DNA of 33,960 nt. Origin: an uncultured Saprospiraceae bacterium. GTDB lineage: Bacteria > Bacteroidota > Bacteroidia > Chitinophagales > Saprospiraceae. Location of the stretch: the NCBI GenBank assembly GCA_937921825.1, contig CAKZVK010000090.1:1-33960 (forward strand), written 5' to 3'. The translations under genes were made by a program, and so were the position numbers. Positions 25,976 to 32,217 of the stretch are shown here, in pieces (position 1 is the stretch's first letter; the number at the start of each line of letters is the position of its first letter). The notes below the pieces were generated by a model, which was not told the origin of the DNA, searched no databases, and was given only the letters and a program-made list of their open reading frames with translations.

Positions 25976-26551
25976 CTATGCAGCCACTTGTAAGAGTCTT
26001 TCTATTCTAAACATTCTCCACCCGTCTTTCTCAGTGTCGTAGTACTTGATTGCATCGGGTTTAGATTCTGTTCTTACTCCTTTGCCCGTGAAAGCATACA
26101 AAGAGCCATTTAAAGTGCCTGTAGCCGTTCTAATAGCTCCTGTGGCCTTTCTGTAACTAAATGATACGATTCCATTCTTTAGGGCTTTAACTGTCTTGTA
26201 TGCTCTCCATGCAGCTTTCAGGCATTCAGAGAATGTTGCATAAATCCCCTTCTTCATGTAGTACCAAGCATTAGAAAAGATTGTAGATAGTTTGGACGGT
26301 TCAACTTCTGTTGCTTCAGGTAGATTCTCAAAGTATTCAGCAAAGTATCTATTTACAAACTCCTTGTCCTGAGTTATCATACCTCTAAGCTCAATTAGCT
26401 GATCTTGTGTCAATGCCTCTAATTGTGCTTTCACTTGCCTTTCTTGTCTGCTGCCTAAGTTGTATTCCTTACCGTCCTTCATTTCATAGAAGTAAACAAA
26501 ATCTTCGTTTAAGGTCTTTGCTAGTTCGTTGATGTTGGTTGTGTTATTCAT
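25976..26551 (-). CDS. Phage-type protein with C-terminal SH3-like beta-barrel segment
   Basis: The N-terminal half is acidic and helical (LAKTLNEDFVYFYEMKDGK, ALTQDQLIELRGMIT). The C-terminal part, LKNGIVSFSYRKATGAIRTA then GTLNGSLYAF and YYDTEKDGWRMFRIERLLQ, resembles the small SH3 beta-barrel (DUF2693-like) proteins common in Bacteroidota phages. I recall that family from pattern, so the assignment is tentative. I chose ATG 26551, which starts MNNTTNINEL directly after operator 1; an ATG at 26560 would add MFT and overlap that operator. A TATATTTG -7 element lies at 26578-26571, between operators 1 and 2. It leads a two-gene operon. Confidence 0.6.
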   Translation of the reverse strand: MNNTTNINELAKTLNEDFVYFYEMKDGKEYNLGSRQERQVKAQLEALTQDQLIELRGMITQDKEFVNRYFAEYFENLPEATEVEPSKLSTIFSNAWYYMKKGIYATFSECLKAAWRAYKTVKALKNGIVSFSYRKATGAIRTATGTLNGSLYAFTGKGVRTESKPDAIKYYDTEKDGWRMFRIERLLQVAA

Positions 26552-26552
26552 G

Positions 26553-26626
26553 GTAAACATTTTGTGTACCCAAATATACGGTAAACATTTTGTTTACTCC
26601 AAATATTCAGTAAACATTTTGTGTAC
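26553..26626. promoter_or_regulatory. Triple palindromic operator between divergent promoters
   Basis: Three 17-bp copies occur at 26553-26569, 26581-26597 and 26610-26626, starting 28 and 29 bp apart. The middle one, GTAAACATTTTGTTTAC, is a perfect 7-3-7 palindrome; the outer two differ by one base (GTGTAC end). The leftward -7 element TATATTTG (26578-26571) sits between copies 1 and 2, and the rightward TACCTTTG (26634-26641) lies just past copy 3. A dimeric repressor binding here would control both directions; the adjacent 69-residue protein is the obvious candidate. Confidence 0.75.
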
Positions 26627-26633
26627 TTTTCTT

Positions 26634-26641
26634 TACCTTTG
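26634..26641 (+). promoter_or_regulatory. -7 element of the small regulator gene, probably leaderless
   Basis: TACCTTTG matches TAnnTTTG and ends only five bases before the ATG at 26647. Transcription would begin at or next to the start codon, implying a leaderless mRNA. Confidence 0.55.
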
Positions 26642-26646
26642 TACCT

Positions 26647-26856
26647 ATGGCAAACAAAAAGAGACTAACAAAGGAAGAAGCACTTGAATATTGCTTCGAG
26701 CAAATAACACCATCTGTATTAACTGATAAAGATGAGTACAATAAGTACAAGACTTACAGACAAAGAATTAAAACAGGCAAAGCAGGAAAGAACGCTATAC
26801 AAACTCTATTTGATAGGTTTGGCGTCTCTGAAAATTGCTACTACACAATTGAGTAA
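26647..26856 (+). CDS. Small basic protein, candidate Cro-like regulator
   Basis: The 69-residue product reads KKRLTKEEALEYCFEQI, KYKTYRQRIKTGKAGK and NAIQTLFDRFGVSENCYY. The helical, basic composition with a short recognition-helix-like segment fits a small DNA-binding protein of the type seen in Bacteroidota phages, although no profile could be run. It is divergent from the 25976-26551 operon, and three palindromic operators lie between the two starts. This arrangement suggests that it represses both promoters. It converges with terL, whose stop is 28 bp away. No Shine-Dalgarno is visible, in line with the predicted leaderless mRNA. Confidence 0.6.
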   Translation: MANKKRLTKEEALEYCFEQITPSVLTDKDEYNKYKTYRQRIKTGKAGKNAIQTLFDRFGVSENCYYTIE

Positions 26857-26883
26857 TTATTTAACAACTTGCTCTAGTGGTAG

Positions 26884-28314
26884 TTAAGATTCAGTCAAAT
26901 ACTCATACTTCTCTTTCCACCTTCTGACACCTCTATATCCATTTTCAAACATTGCCCCTATCAAATAATCAAAGGCATCACTAGCATCATGCAAATGTCC
27001 ATTATCTCTGTTCTTGTATTTCTTCTTATCCTTAGTTCTAACGGCTTTTTTTAAGTCATCAATTAGTACTGTGTTACCATCCTTATTAAAGCCCATAGGA
27101 ATAGTTCTCATAACCTCGTGAGTCATATCAAATATCCATTCAAAGTGAGAATGACCAGACTTGTATCTTCTTAGATGATTTGCGCTAATCATAAACTTAT
27201 CCAGTATCCTATCAAAGTCATTTATTCCACCCCTACTGTTCCGAGAATACCCACTATTATCGCCTGTAACTCTCAACCCCATTTTGTCCGCATAGTCTAG
27301 GATATTGTAATCACTTATAAGCACATCACACAAAGCCTCTGTACCACCAGTAACCTGAACTGTATCATAAATGTATAGACCAAAGTCATCAATCAATTGT
27401 GCTATAATACATGTACAAGGGTCATAGTTGAAATCAAAAGACAACCATACAAATTCATTAGGGTTAATCTCTAAACGGTTTCTTCTTACAAGTGAGGAAT
27501 GCGCACTTAGAAATAATGGATAAAATGGATTCTCGTTATCTATAATATTCCAGTCCCCGTTTACGAACATTTCAAAATCCTGTGAAGACATAACCTCTTT
27601 TTTATTCTCTATCCAGTCCTCACTAATATTAGGGTTATCATAGACGCTTGAAGGTAAATAACTGAATCGTTCGGGCAATGTGCCAGTAATCCACTTGTCG
27701 TATATTTCTTTCTTAATCCAATTAGGTGAAGGGTTGCATGTAGATGCTATTATTCTTGGAGGAATCTCAATTCCATTATCTAAGCTTTTCTGCCTTTCCT
27801 TCATCTTCCATGTTCCTACACGTTCAAATGATTTTTGCCAAGTCTTCTTATGAATTCCTGATATCTCTTCAAATAGAAATCCATCAACTTCCAGTCCTTT
27901 GAAATCCTCTAAATATTTGAATTGACTATCGAAGTTTTCAGCAAAGAATATTATTTCCAAACCACCTTTAAACTTGCAGATATAACCATTGTGAGAAGTA
28001 GGCATTTGCTCAATCTCTTCTTGGTCAAATACTTCCCAAAACTTGGGCATGGTCTGACTTGTGAATTGTGGCCTATCCTCTCTTATCATAGCATATCTTG
28101 GATACTGGTCACCAAACTTTAGATTAATCTGATCTAGCAGAAACATAAGAGCAATTGACTTACCACCTCTTACAGATCCCCCGTAATTAATATAATCGTA
28201 ATTACCACTAAAACATGTAGTTAGAAACTCCTGCTGCTTATCAAAAGGGATTCTTTCTAGCAGTCGATGAGAATCCTCATTATAGCTCCTGAGCTGTGTA
28301 ATTCCCTTCACCAT
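26884..28314 (-). CDS. terL: Phage terminase large subunit (packaging ATPase-nuclease)
   Basis: This is the motor and headful/cos nuclease of DNA packaging. The ATPase domain has Walker A GGSVRGGKS (45-53), Walker B VDGFLFEE with E149/E150, and a coupling motif STCNPSP (191-197). The RNase-H-like nuclease domain keeps its acidic residues: D294 in SFDFNYDP, D352 in GDNSGYSRN and D443/D446 in HLHDASDAFDYL. At 476 residues it is complete. The start overlaps the terS end by 35 bp, and it is the last gene of the seven-gene rep-packaging operon. No portal gene follows, which is the usual neighbour in phages. This is the key sign that the element depends on a helper for heads. Confidence 0.93.
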   Translation of the reverse strand: MVKGITQLRSYNEDSHRLLERIPFDKQQEFLTTCFSGNYDYINYGGSVRGGKSIALMFLLDQINLKFGDQYPRYAMIREDRPQFTSQTMPKFWEVFDQEEIEQMPTSHNGYICKFKGGLEIIFFAENFDSQFKYLEDFKGLEVDGFLFEEISGIHKKTWQKSFERVGTWKMKERQKSLDNGIEIPPRIIASTCNPSPNWIKKEIYDKWITGTLPERFSYLPSSVYDNPNISEDWIENKKEVMSSQDFEMFVNGDWNIIDNENPFYPLFLSAHSSLVRRNRLEINPNEFVWLSFDFNYDPCTCIIAQLIDDFGLYIYDTVQVTGGTEALCDVLISDYNILDYADKMGLRVTGDNSGYSRNSRGGINDFDRILDKFMISANHLRRYKSGHSHFEWIFDMTHEVMRTIPMGFNKDGNTVLIDDLKKAVRTKDKKKYKNRDNGHLHDASDAFDYLIGAMFENGYRGVRRWKEKYEYLTES

Positions 28315-28768
28315 CTTTTCTTACTATTGCTAGTTTCTTAATACTCTCTTTCTTTACTTCTTTCTTATCTACAAGGCCTAGCATTCGAGATATAATGTTT
28401 GCATTAAATATTCCTACTGCTGCCCTCTCAAATTGCTGCACCTCGATAATTTGTTTAATCTGGTCAATGACAGCCATAAAACCTTCTGCCGATTTGTTAT
28501 TAGACTTAAAGTTTCTAAAGTAATTCTCTGAGCATCCTAAGTAACTACATAGGCCAACGAGAGTAAAAGGTCGCTCCAATTCTACCCTTACAGATTTACC
28601 AAACTCAGGGCCAGCTTTTACAGGAATAGACTTTTCTAAGGGGTTGTCACAACACCATTCAAAATATTTACATGCCTCCTCCCACAAGAGTTGAGGACTG
28701 TCAAACAACTTATTTCGCCCATGCTTACTTCTGAACTTCCAAAAGGCGTTTTTCTTAGGTGCTGGCAT
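28280..28768 (-). CDS. terS: Phage terminase small subunit
   Basis: The small subunit recognises the pac or cos site and loads the large subunit. The 162 residues contain SPQLLWEEACKYFEWCCDNP, FTLVGLCSYLGCSENYFRNF (helix-turn-helix-like, about 85-105) and IKQIIEVQQFERAAVGIFNANI, then SRMLGLVDKKE. These follow the order of the gp3-like terminase small subunit family of Bacteroidota phages. It starts one base inside the stop codon of the upstream gene (TAATG overlap), and its last 35 bp overlap terL, so the three are translationally coupled. In characterised satellites, an own small terminase redirects helper packaging to the island; that role here is inferred. Confidence 0.88.
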   Translation of the reverse strand: MPAPKKNAFWKFRSKHGRNKLFDSPQLLWEEACKYFEWCCDNPLEKSIPVKAGPEFGKSVRVELERPFTLVGLCSYLGCSENYFRNFKSNNKSAEGFMAVIDQIKQIIEVQQFERAAVGIFNANIISRMLGLVDKKEVKKESIKKLAIVRKDGEGNYTAQEL

Positions 28769-29085
28769 TACTTATGTGTTACTTGTTCTGACAATATTGT
28801 AGTAGTATTAATCTTTTCAATATCTATAGAGTATGAAGTATTATTGGCTTTCAATTGCTCCAATATTTCTTCTAAGGTGTTGCCCCAATAAACTCTTCCT
28901 TTAACAGGCTTAAAGTGCAGATTGATTCTTATTTCGAGCCAAGAAATATTGCTTACAAAGTGATACAACTCTGAAGTCTTAGTGATATGATGAAACCTTG
29001 CTTCCTTACTTAAATCAATGCCGTGTTCATCTTTGATTTTTTGGACGTATTGTTCTATTCTTTTCAAACCCTTTAATTCTTTCAT
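28768..29085 (-). CDS. Hypothetical protein upstream of terS
   Basis: The 105-residue protein starts with a basic helical segment (MKELKGLKRIEQYVQKIKDE). A mixed alpha/beta part follows (ISWLEIRINLHFKPVKGRVYWGN, TLEEILEQLKANNTSYSIDI). It has no known motif or signal peptide. Its position between the helicase loader and the terminase genes, with TAATG coupling to terS, suggests a role in replication or packaging, for example as an adaptor. I do not recognise the family. Confidence 0.65.
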   Translation of the reverse strand: MKELKGLKRIEQYVQKIKDEHGIDLSKEARFHHITKTSELYHFVSNISWLEIRINLHFKPVKGRVYWGNTLEEILEQLKANNTSYSIDIEKINTTTILSEQVTHK

Positions 29086-29126
29086 TTTATTGATTTTAAT
29101 TTTTTAACTCAGATTTATTTCCTTAT

Positions 29127-29963
29127 TCAGTCTGCATTTATTCTGTGGTCCTTACCCTCTATATGAATGAAGTTGAACATCTCATGAAACCTCGAATAAA
29201 TTCGTTTATCATACTTTTCTTTTATCCTCTCGGGCTTCAGATTAGAAGTACAATGAGTTAGTAGTTGTTTGTTATATCTTGCCGTTAGAATCATTTCCAT
29301 ACAATCGACTTTTGTACCGTATATTTTACATTCTTGTTCTTGGGCTAAATCGTCAAAAGCAAAGTCATAGCCATAGAGGAATCTCCTTTGTGTATAGTCT
29401 CTTAGACTTGAAGCATCACTAGACATTATCACCTCTGAAACGATTTCTTTGGCTGACACGAGCTTTATCTTTTTTATTTCTGTGCCTTTGGCAAACCTGC
29501 TAAAAGCTTCAAGGATTGTGGTTTTACCAGTACCAGTATCACCGTACAGATACAGACCTTTCGATAAATCATATTTTGACTTTGGGTCATTCATGAAGTA
29601 CAGAACAAGGTCTCTTAGTATCTCCTTTTTCTTTTTGTCAAATTCTAGTTTCTCTTTGCCTGTAAGCCGCATTAAAATTTCCATGAAGTTGTTAGCTGCG
29701 TACTTATAAGTTAGCCCCTCTACAGTTTTTAACTTCTTTGGCCTATTGAATTCTTTCAGAACTTTATTGAAAGGATTAATAACTTCTACTTGGGCATTTT
29801 CTTGCTTTGGTTGTCGCTCTTTCTTTGGCTGTCGTTCCATCTCTCTTATCAATTCGTCTACTGTTACCGACTTAGGATTTAGCTCTTCCTCTGACAAAGA
29901 TTCTCTTATGTGTTTTGGCATGTCACTTGTAGTCATCTTCCCAACTGTTTTTTGATTCGTCAT
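29127..29963 (-). CDS. DnaC-like AAA+ ATPase, helicase loader
   Basis: The disordered basic N-terminus (1-75, with a repeated RQPK/ERQPK stretch) is followed by an AAA+ core. The core has Walker A GDTGTGKTT (141-149), Walker B FAFDD (201-205), sensor-1-like THCTSNL (237-242) and an arginine-finger region YDKRIYSRFHEM. This is the DnaC/IstB-type architecture. Its place next to the DnaD-like initiator suggests that it loads the host replicative helicase at the element origin. It has 278 residues and overlaps the initiator gene by 41 bp, which implies coupling. Confidence 0.88.
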   Translation of the reverse strand: MTNQKTVGKMTTSDMPKHIRESLSEEELNPKSVTVDELIREMERQPKKERQPKQENAQVEVINPFNKVLKEFNRPKKLKTVEGLTYKYAANNFMEILMRLTGKEKLEFDKKKKEILRDLVLYFMNDPKSKYDLSKGLYLYGDTGTGKTTILEAFSRFAKGTEIKKIKLVSAKEIVSEVIMSSDASSLRDYTQRRFLYGYDFAFDDLAQEQECKIYGTKVDCMEMILTARYNKQLLTHCTSNLKPERIKEKYDKRIYSRFHEMFNFIHIEGKDHRINAD

Positions 29964-30708
29964 TTAATTTATTATTTGCTTCCATTGACTCACCTTTGCT
30001 TCTTCGCTCCCTTACATCTATCATATAGTTATCGAAATTTGACAATCTGAAAATTGTCTTTGGCTTTAAATTGCGCCTCATCTTTTCGCTATCCTGCCAT
30101 TCCGATTTTTTTAAGAGGGAGACATCTTTAATATCCTGTAGGTTATACTGCTTTAAAAGTGTCTTAACTAACTTTCTGTGGCTTTCCGTTTTTATTTTCA
30201 AACCACTTGCAATATTCTCTTTGAAGAAGGTAAGCGCAGCGTCTATTTTTTCTTCTATAGTATTGTCTTGTATAGTCTTACTTTCTATAGTCTTACTACT
30301 TATAGTATTACTTGTATGCAATTCACCGTCATCGGCTGAGCCGTTTACGGGTATCCGTTCATCGGCTTTCCGTTCATCGGTTTCCCCGTTATCGGTATTT
30401 CGCAAATCGGGTTTAGGTGATATAATCCATTCTGCACCCCCAAAGACACCTTTCTTGTTCTTGCTCTGTATTCGCTTCAGGTAGCCAGCTTGTTCTAATT
30501 CCTTTGCATAAAGCGTTATCTTATAGTTTGTGTCTTTCGTTTGCGCCGCTGCTCCTGCAACTGAATACTGCCAGCCTTTAGGCTTTGACCATACATAGGC
30601 CCAAAGTCCTTTTGCACCAAATGACAATTCAGTATGATTAAGAATCTCATTCGGGGTAGGCGTCCAGTTCTTACCTAGTTTGGTAACTTTTGCTTTTGCT
30701 TCACTCAT
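29923..30708 (-). CDS. DnaD-like replication initiator carrying internal 15-bp iterons
   Basis: The N-terminal winged-helix domain (about 1-95: NWTPTPNEILNHTELSFGAK, GLWAYVWSKPKGWQYSV, GYLKRI) resembles phage replication initiators. Residues of about 98-152 form a low-complexity linker made of pentapeptides (ADERI, PVNGS, ADDGE, TISSK, TIESK, TIQDN, TIEEK), coded by 15-bp DNA repeats. The C-terminal domain ends with RNLKPKTIFRLSNFDNYMID, like the conserved phage DnaD C-terminus. The protein probably binds its own coding region, as lambda O does. It follows the 30705 gene with a 4-bp ATGA overlap and overlaps the DnaC-like gene by 41 bp. The initiator role is inferred from domain order and neighbours. 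Confidence 0.8.
   Translation of the reverse strand: MSEAKAKVTKLGKNWTPTPNEILNHTELSFGAKGLWAYVWSKPKGWQYSVAGAAAQTKDTNYKITLYAKELEQAGYLKRIQSKNKKGVFGGAEWIISPKPDLRNTDNGETDERKADERIPVNGSADDGELHTSNTISSKTIESKTIQDNTIEEKIDAALTFFKENIASGLKIKTESHRKLVKTLLKQYNLQDIKDVSLLKKSEWQDSEKMRRNLKPKTIFRLSNFDNYMIDVRERRSKGESMEANNKLNDESKNSWEDDYK
30256..30420 (-). repeat. Two-block 15-bp iteron array, candidate replication origin
   Basis: Block A has four TATAGT-starting units at 30256, 30271, 30286 and 30301 (for example TATAGTCTTACTTTC). One transitional unit at 30316 ends in CCGTC. Block B has six units at 30331, 30346, 30361, 30376, 30391 and 30406, starting ATCGG (TACGG in the second), for example ATCGGCTTTCCGTTC. All eleven units share one 15-bp register. 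Block A is AT-rich and block B is GC-rich, resembling an unwinding element beside initiator sites. The array is in frame inside the initiator gene. Confidence 0.8.
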
Positions 30709-31043
30709 ATTGCCAACTCAGTTTGAATAGGTTTCACCTCTGCAAGCTTCAGGTAATGAGCTAGGTTCTTGGTGACCTTGCATTTCATTTTCTCCTTAGA
30801 TTCTAAAAGCTTCCCTTCAAGTATTAGAATTTTGATGTACTGCGTAATACAGTTTATTTCAAACCCTGTGAGTTTAGAGGCCATCTTTCGAGTGACAGGC
30901 TGTCCGAATTTTTTGATTACTTCATAGAGCTTATCACAATTACGGCCTTGAGTACCCTCTGTTAACTGCCTAAAATATGCGTATGTATTCTTAATTTCCT
31001 TATTCGGATGCTTAGGACTATGTGTTCTACCTTCGTACTGCAT
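30705..31043 (-). CDS. Predicted winged-helix protein
   Basis: The 112 residues include a helical, basic core with LYEVIKKFGQPVTRKMASKLTGF followed by EINCITQYIKILILEGKLLES. This order (helix, turn, helix, then a two-strand wing ending KCKVTKN) suggests a winged-helix DNA-binding domain. It follows the HTH gene after two bases and overlaps the initiator start by four (ATGA), so it belongs to the replication-packaging operon. A role as replication accessory or regulator is inferred; I do not recognise the family. Confidence 0.65.
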   Translation of the reverse strand: MQYEGRTHSPKHPNKEIKNTYAYFRQLTEGTQGRNCDKLYEVIKKFGQPVTRKMASKLTGFEINCITQYIKILILEGKLLESKEKMKCKVTKNLAHYLKLAEVKPIQTELAI

Positions 31044-31045
31044 TT

Positions 31046-31285
31046 CTAAGCTTTGATTAGTGTTTTTCTTCCAATCTTCTTTTTCTGCAACTCTCCAATT
31101 CTGACTAATTTGTCTACCATTGAAACAGAGATATTTAACTGATCAGCTTTCTCTTTACGGGTTAGCCATATCTTTTCTTTGTGGCTTGACAGCAAATTAG
31201 ATTCAGAAATCCTAAGCAATACTCTATTTGCAATATCATCTACCAATGTATCTATTGATCTTGTACTTAATATTAAATTGTTCAT
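31046..31285 (-). CDS. Excisionase/AlpA-like helix-turn-helix protein
   Basis: The 79-residue protein has an N-terminal helical segment and a C-terminal MerR/Xis-type HTH: IWLTRKEKADQLNISVSMVDKLVRIGEL, followed by a short basic tail KKKIGRKTLIKA that would insert as a wing. Such proteins in tyrosine-integrase elements act as excision directionality factors or as activators of the replication operon. It is the first gene of the seven-gene operon toward terL. A 17-bp palindrome (31287-31303) lies one base upstream of its start codon, so it may regulate its own expression. The exact role is inferred. Confidence 0.8.
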   Translation of the reverse strand: MNNLILSTRSIDTLVDDIANRVLLRISESNLLSSHKEKIWLTRKEKADQLNISVSMVDKLVRIGELQKKKIGRKTLIKA

Positions 31286-31286
31286 C

Positions 31287-31359
31287 TGTGAAAAGTTTTC
31301 ACAATGTATGCGAGAGATAAGGCAAGATAATTTTGAGATAATTATCCTTTATGCCTTAT
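31287..31359. promoter_or_regulatory. Operator region of the replication-packaging operon
   Basis: TGTGAAAA-G-TTTTCACA (31287-31303) is a perfect 8-1-8 palindrome touching the HTH gene start. A second nested dyad lies at 31317-31359: ATAAGGCA (31317-31324) with TGCCTTAT (31352-31359), enclosing GATAATT (31326-31332) with AATTATC (31340-31346). No TAnnTTTG promoter could be placed with confidence in 31286-31428. Confidence 0.55.
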
Positions 31360-31428
31360 TTGCCTAATCAACTGATAAACAATGGTACTAGACAGAGTAA
31401 TTTGCTTATTGCTAGATAACTATCTCGC

Positions 31429-32217
31429 CTAAGAAGGGAAGTGTCTAAGATGCTGGATGACGTCTGCAGAGTTTCCTGAAGCATTTATTACATGCTCTTT
31501 GTAGTCAGGCCCCCAAGACGATGAGAAAACGTGCTTATCTTTAATATCTATATTAATGAATTCTTGATATATCCTTTGTGCAGAAACTCCTGCATACTTA
31601 TTCTTAAAATAAATAAGCATTTTTTCTTTGGGATACTGATCATATTCATTCTGCTCAAAATGGTTTTCCTTGCCTAATTCTATTTTTATCCAATGTAATA
31701 AAGCGTAATATTTTGCAGGTATTTTTTTAGTTTCTAAGTCTTGGCTTAAGATATTTCTTGGATAATCAGGGTCTATTCTGTAGCTAAGAAATTCCTTCAA
31801 TTCTTCGATTTCATAAAATTCATTTATTCCTTCACAAATAGCCTTGACAATCCCTTTCTTCTTATACCCCCTACCAAAAGCAGCCAAATATTCTTTCAAC
31901 CTTCTTTCACTATCTGAATCCAATATTTGCAAAAAATCAAAGATGTTTAGAGGCACAAAATCCCCATTAACTATGTCTTCTAAGGTTGCGCTATATTCAA
32001 CTTTAGACAGTCTGATATCAGATGCTGTGCAGCCTTTTAGTTTTGCAACTACATCAAGTGAAGAGTAAGGATAAATAATTTCGTCTCCATCAAAGACACC
32101 TATGTCTCCCCATTTTTTATACTTCCTCTTTCGCCATTCTTTCATCTCATAAGTATCATTTCTTTGTCTAAATTTAAGTTCCTCCTCCTTACTTGGTCCT
32201 TTTTTATCATTATTCAT
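31429..32217 (-). CDS. Unknown protein co-transcribed with the integrase
   Basis: The 262-residue protein has a basic N-terminus (KEEELKFRQRNDTYEMKEWRKRKYKKW). Alternating alpha/beta segments follow, and the C-terminal part is KYYALLHWIKIELGKENHFE, MLIYFKNKYAGVSAQRIYQEF and FSSSWGPDYKEHVI. It contains no known catalytic motif, signal peptide or membrane helix. Its start overlaps the integrase stop by four bases (ATGA), so the two are coupled and it could act in recombination, in lysogenic control or in interference. Genes beside integrases in Bacteroidota elements often have similar length and order, but I cannot name this one. Confidence 0.65.
   Translation of the reverse strand: MNNDKKGPSKEEELKFRQRNDTYEMKEWRKRKYKKWGDIGVFDGDEIIYPYSSLDVVAKLKGCTASDIRLSKVEYSATLEDIVNGDFVPLNIFDFLQILDSDSERRLKEYLAAFGRGYKKKGIVKAICEGINEFYEIEELKEFLSYRIDPDYPRNILSQDLETKKIPAKYYALLHWIKIELGKENHFEQNEYDQYPKEKMLIYFKNKYAGVSAQRIYQEFINIDIKDKHVFSSSWGPDYKEHVINASGNSADVIQHLRHFPS

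Noticed and set aside
26553-26626. A possible miniature CRISPR array
   Set aside because: Only three 17-bp units with 11-12-bp AT-rich gaps, each unit palindromic and overlapping promoters; no cas genes. Operators fit far better.
30256-30420. Repeats read as a CRISPR array or mere protein low complexity
   Set aside because: There are no spacers, so it is not CRISPR. Two distinct DNA word classes in one exact register inside an initiator gene suggest an origin, although a pure protein-repeat origin cannot be excluded.
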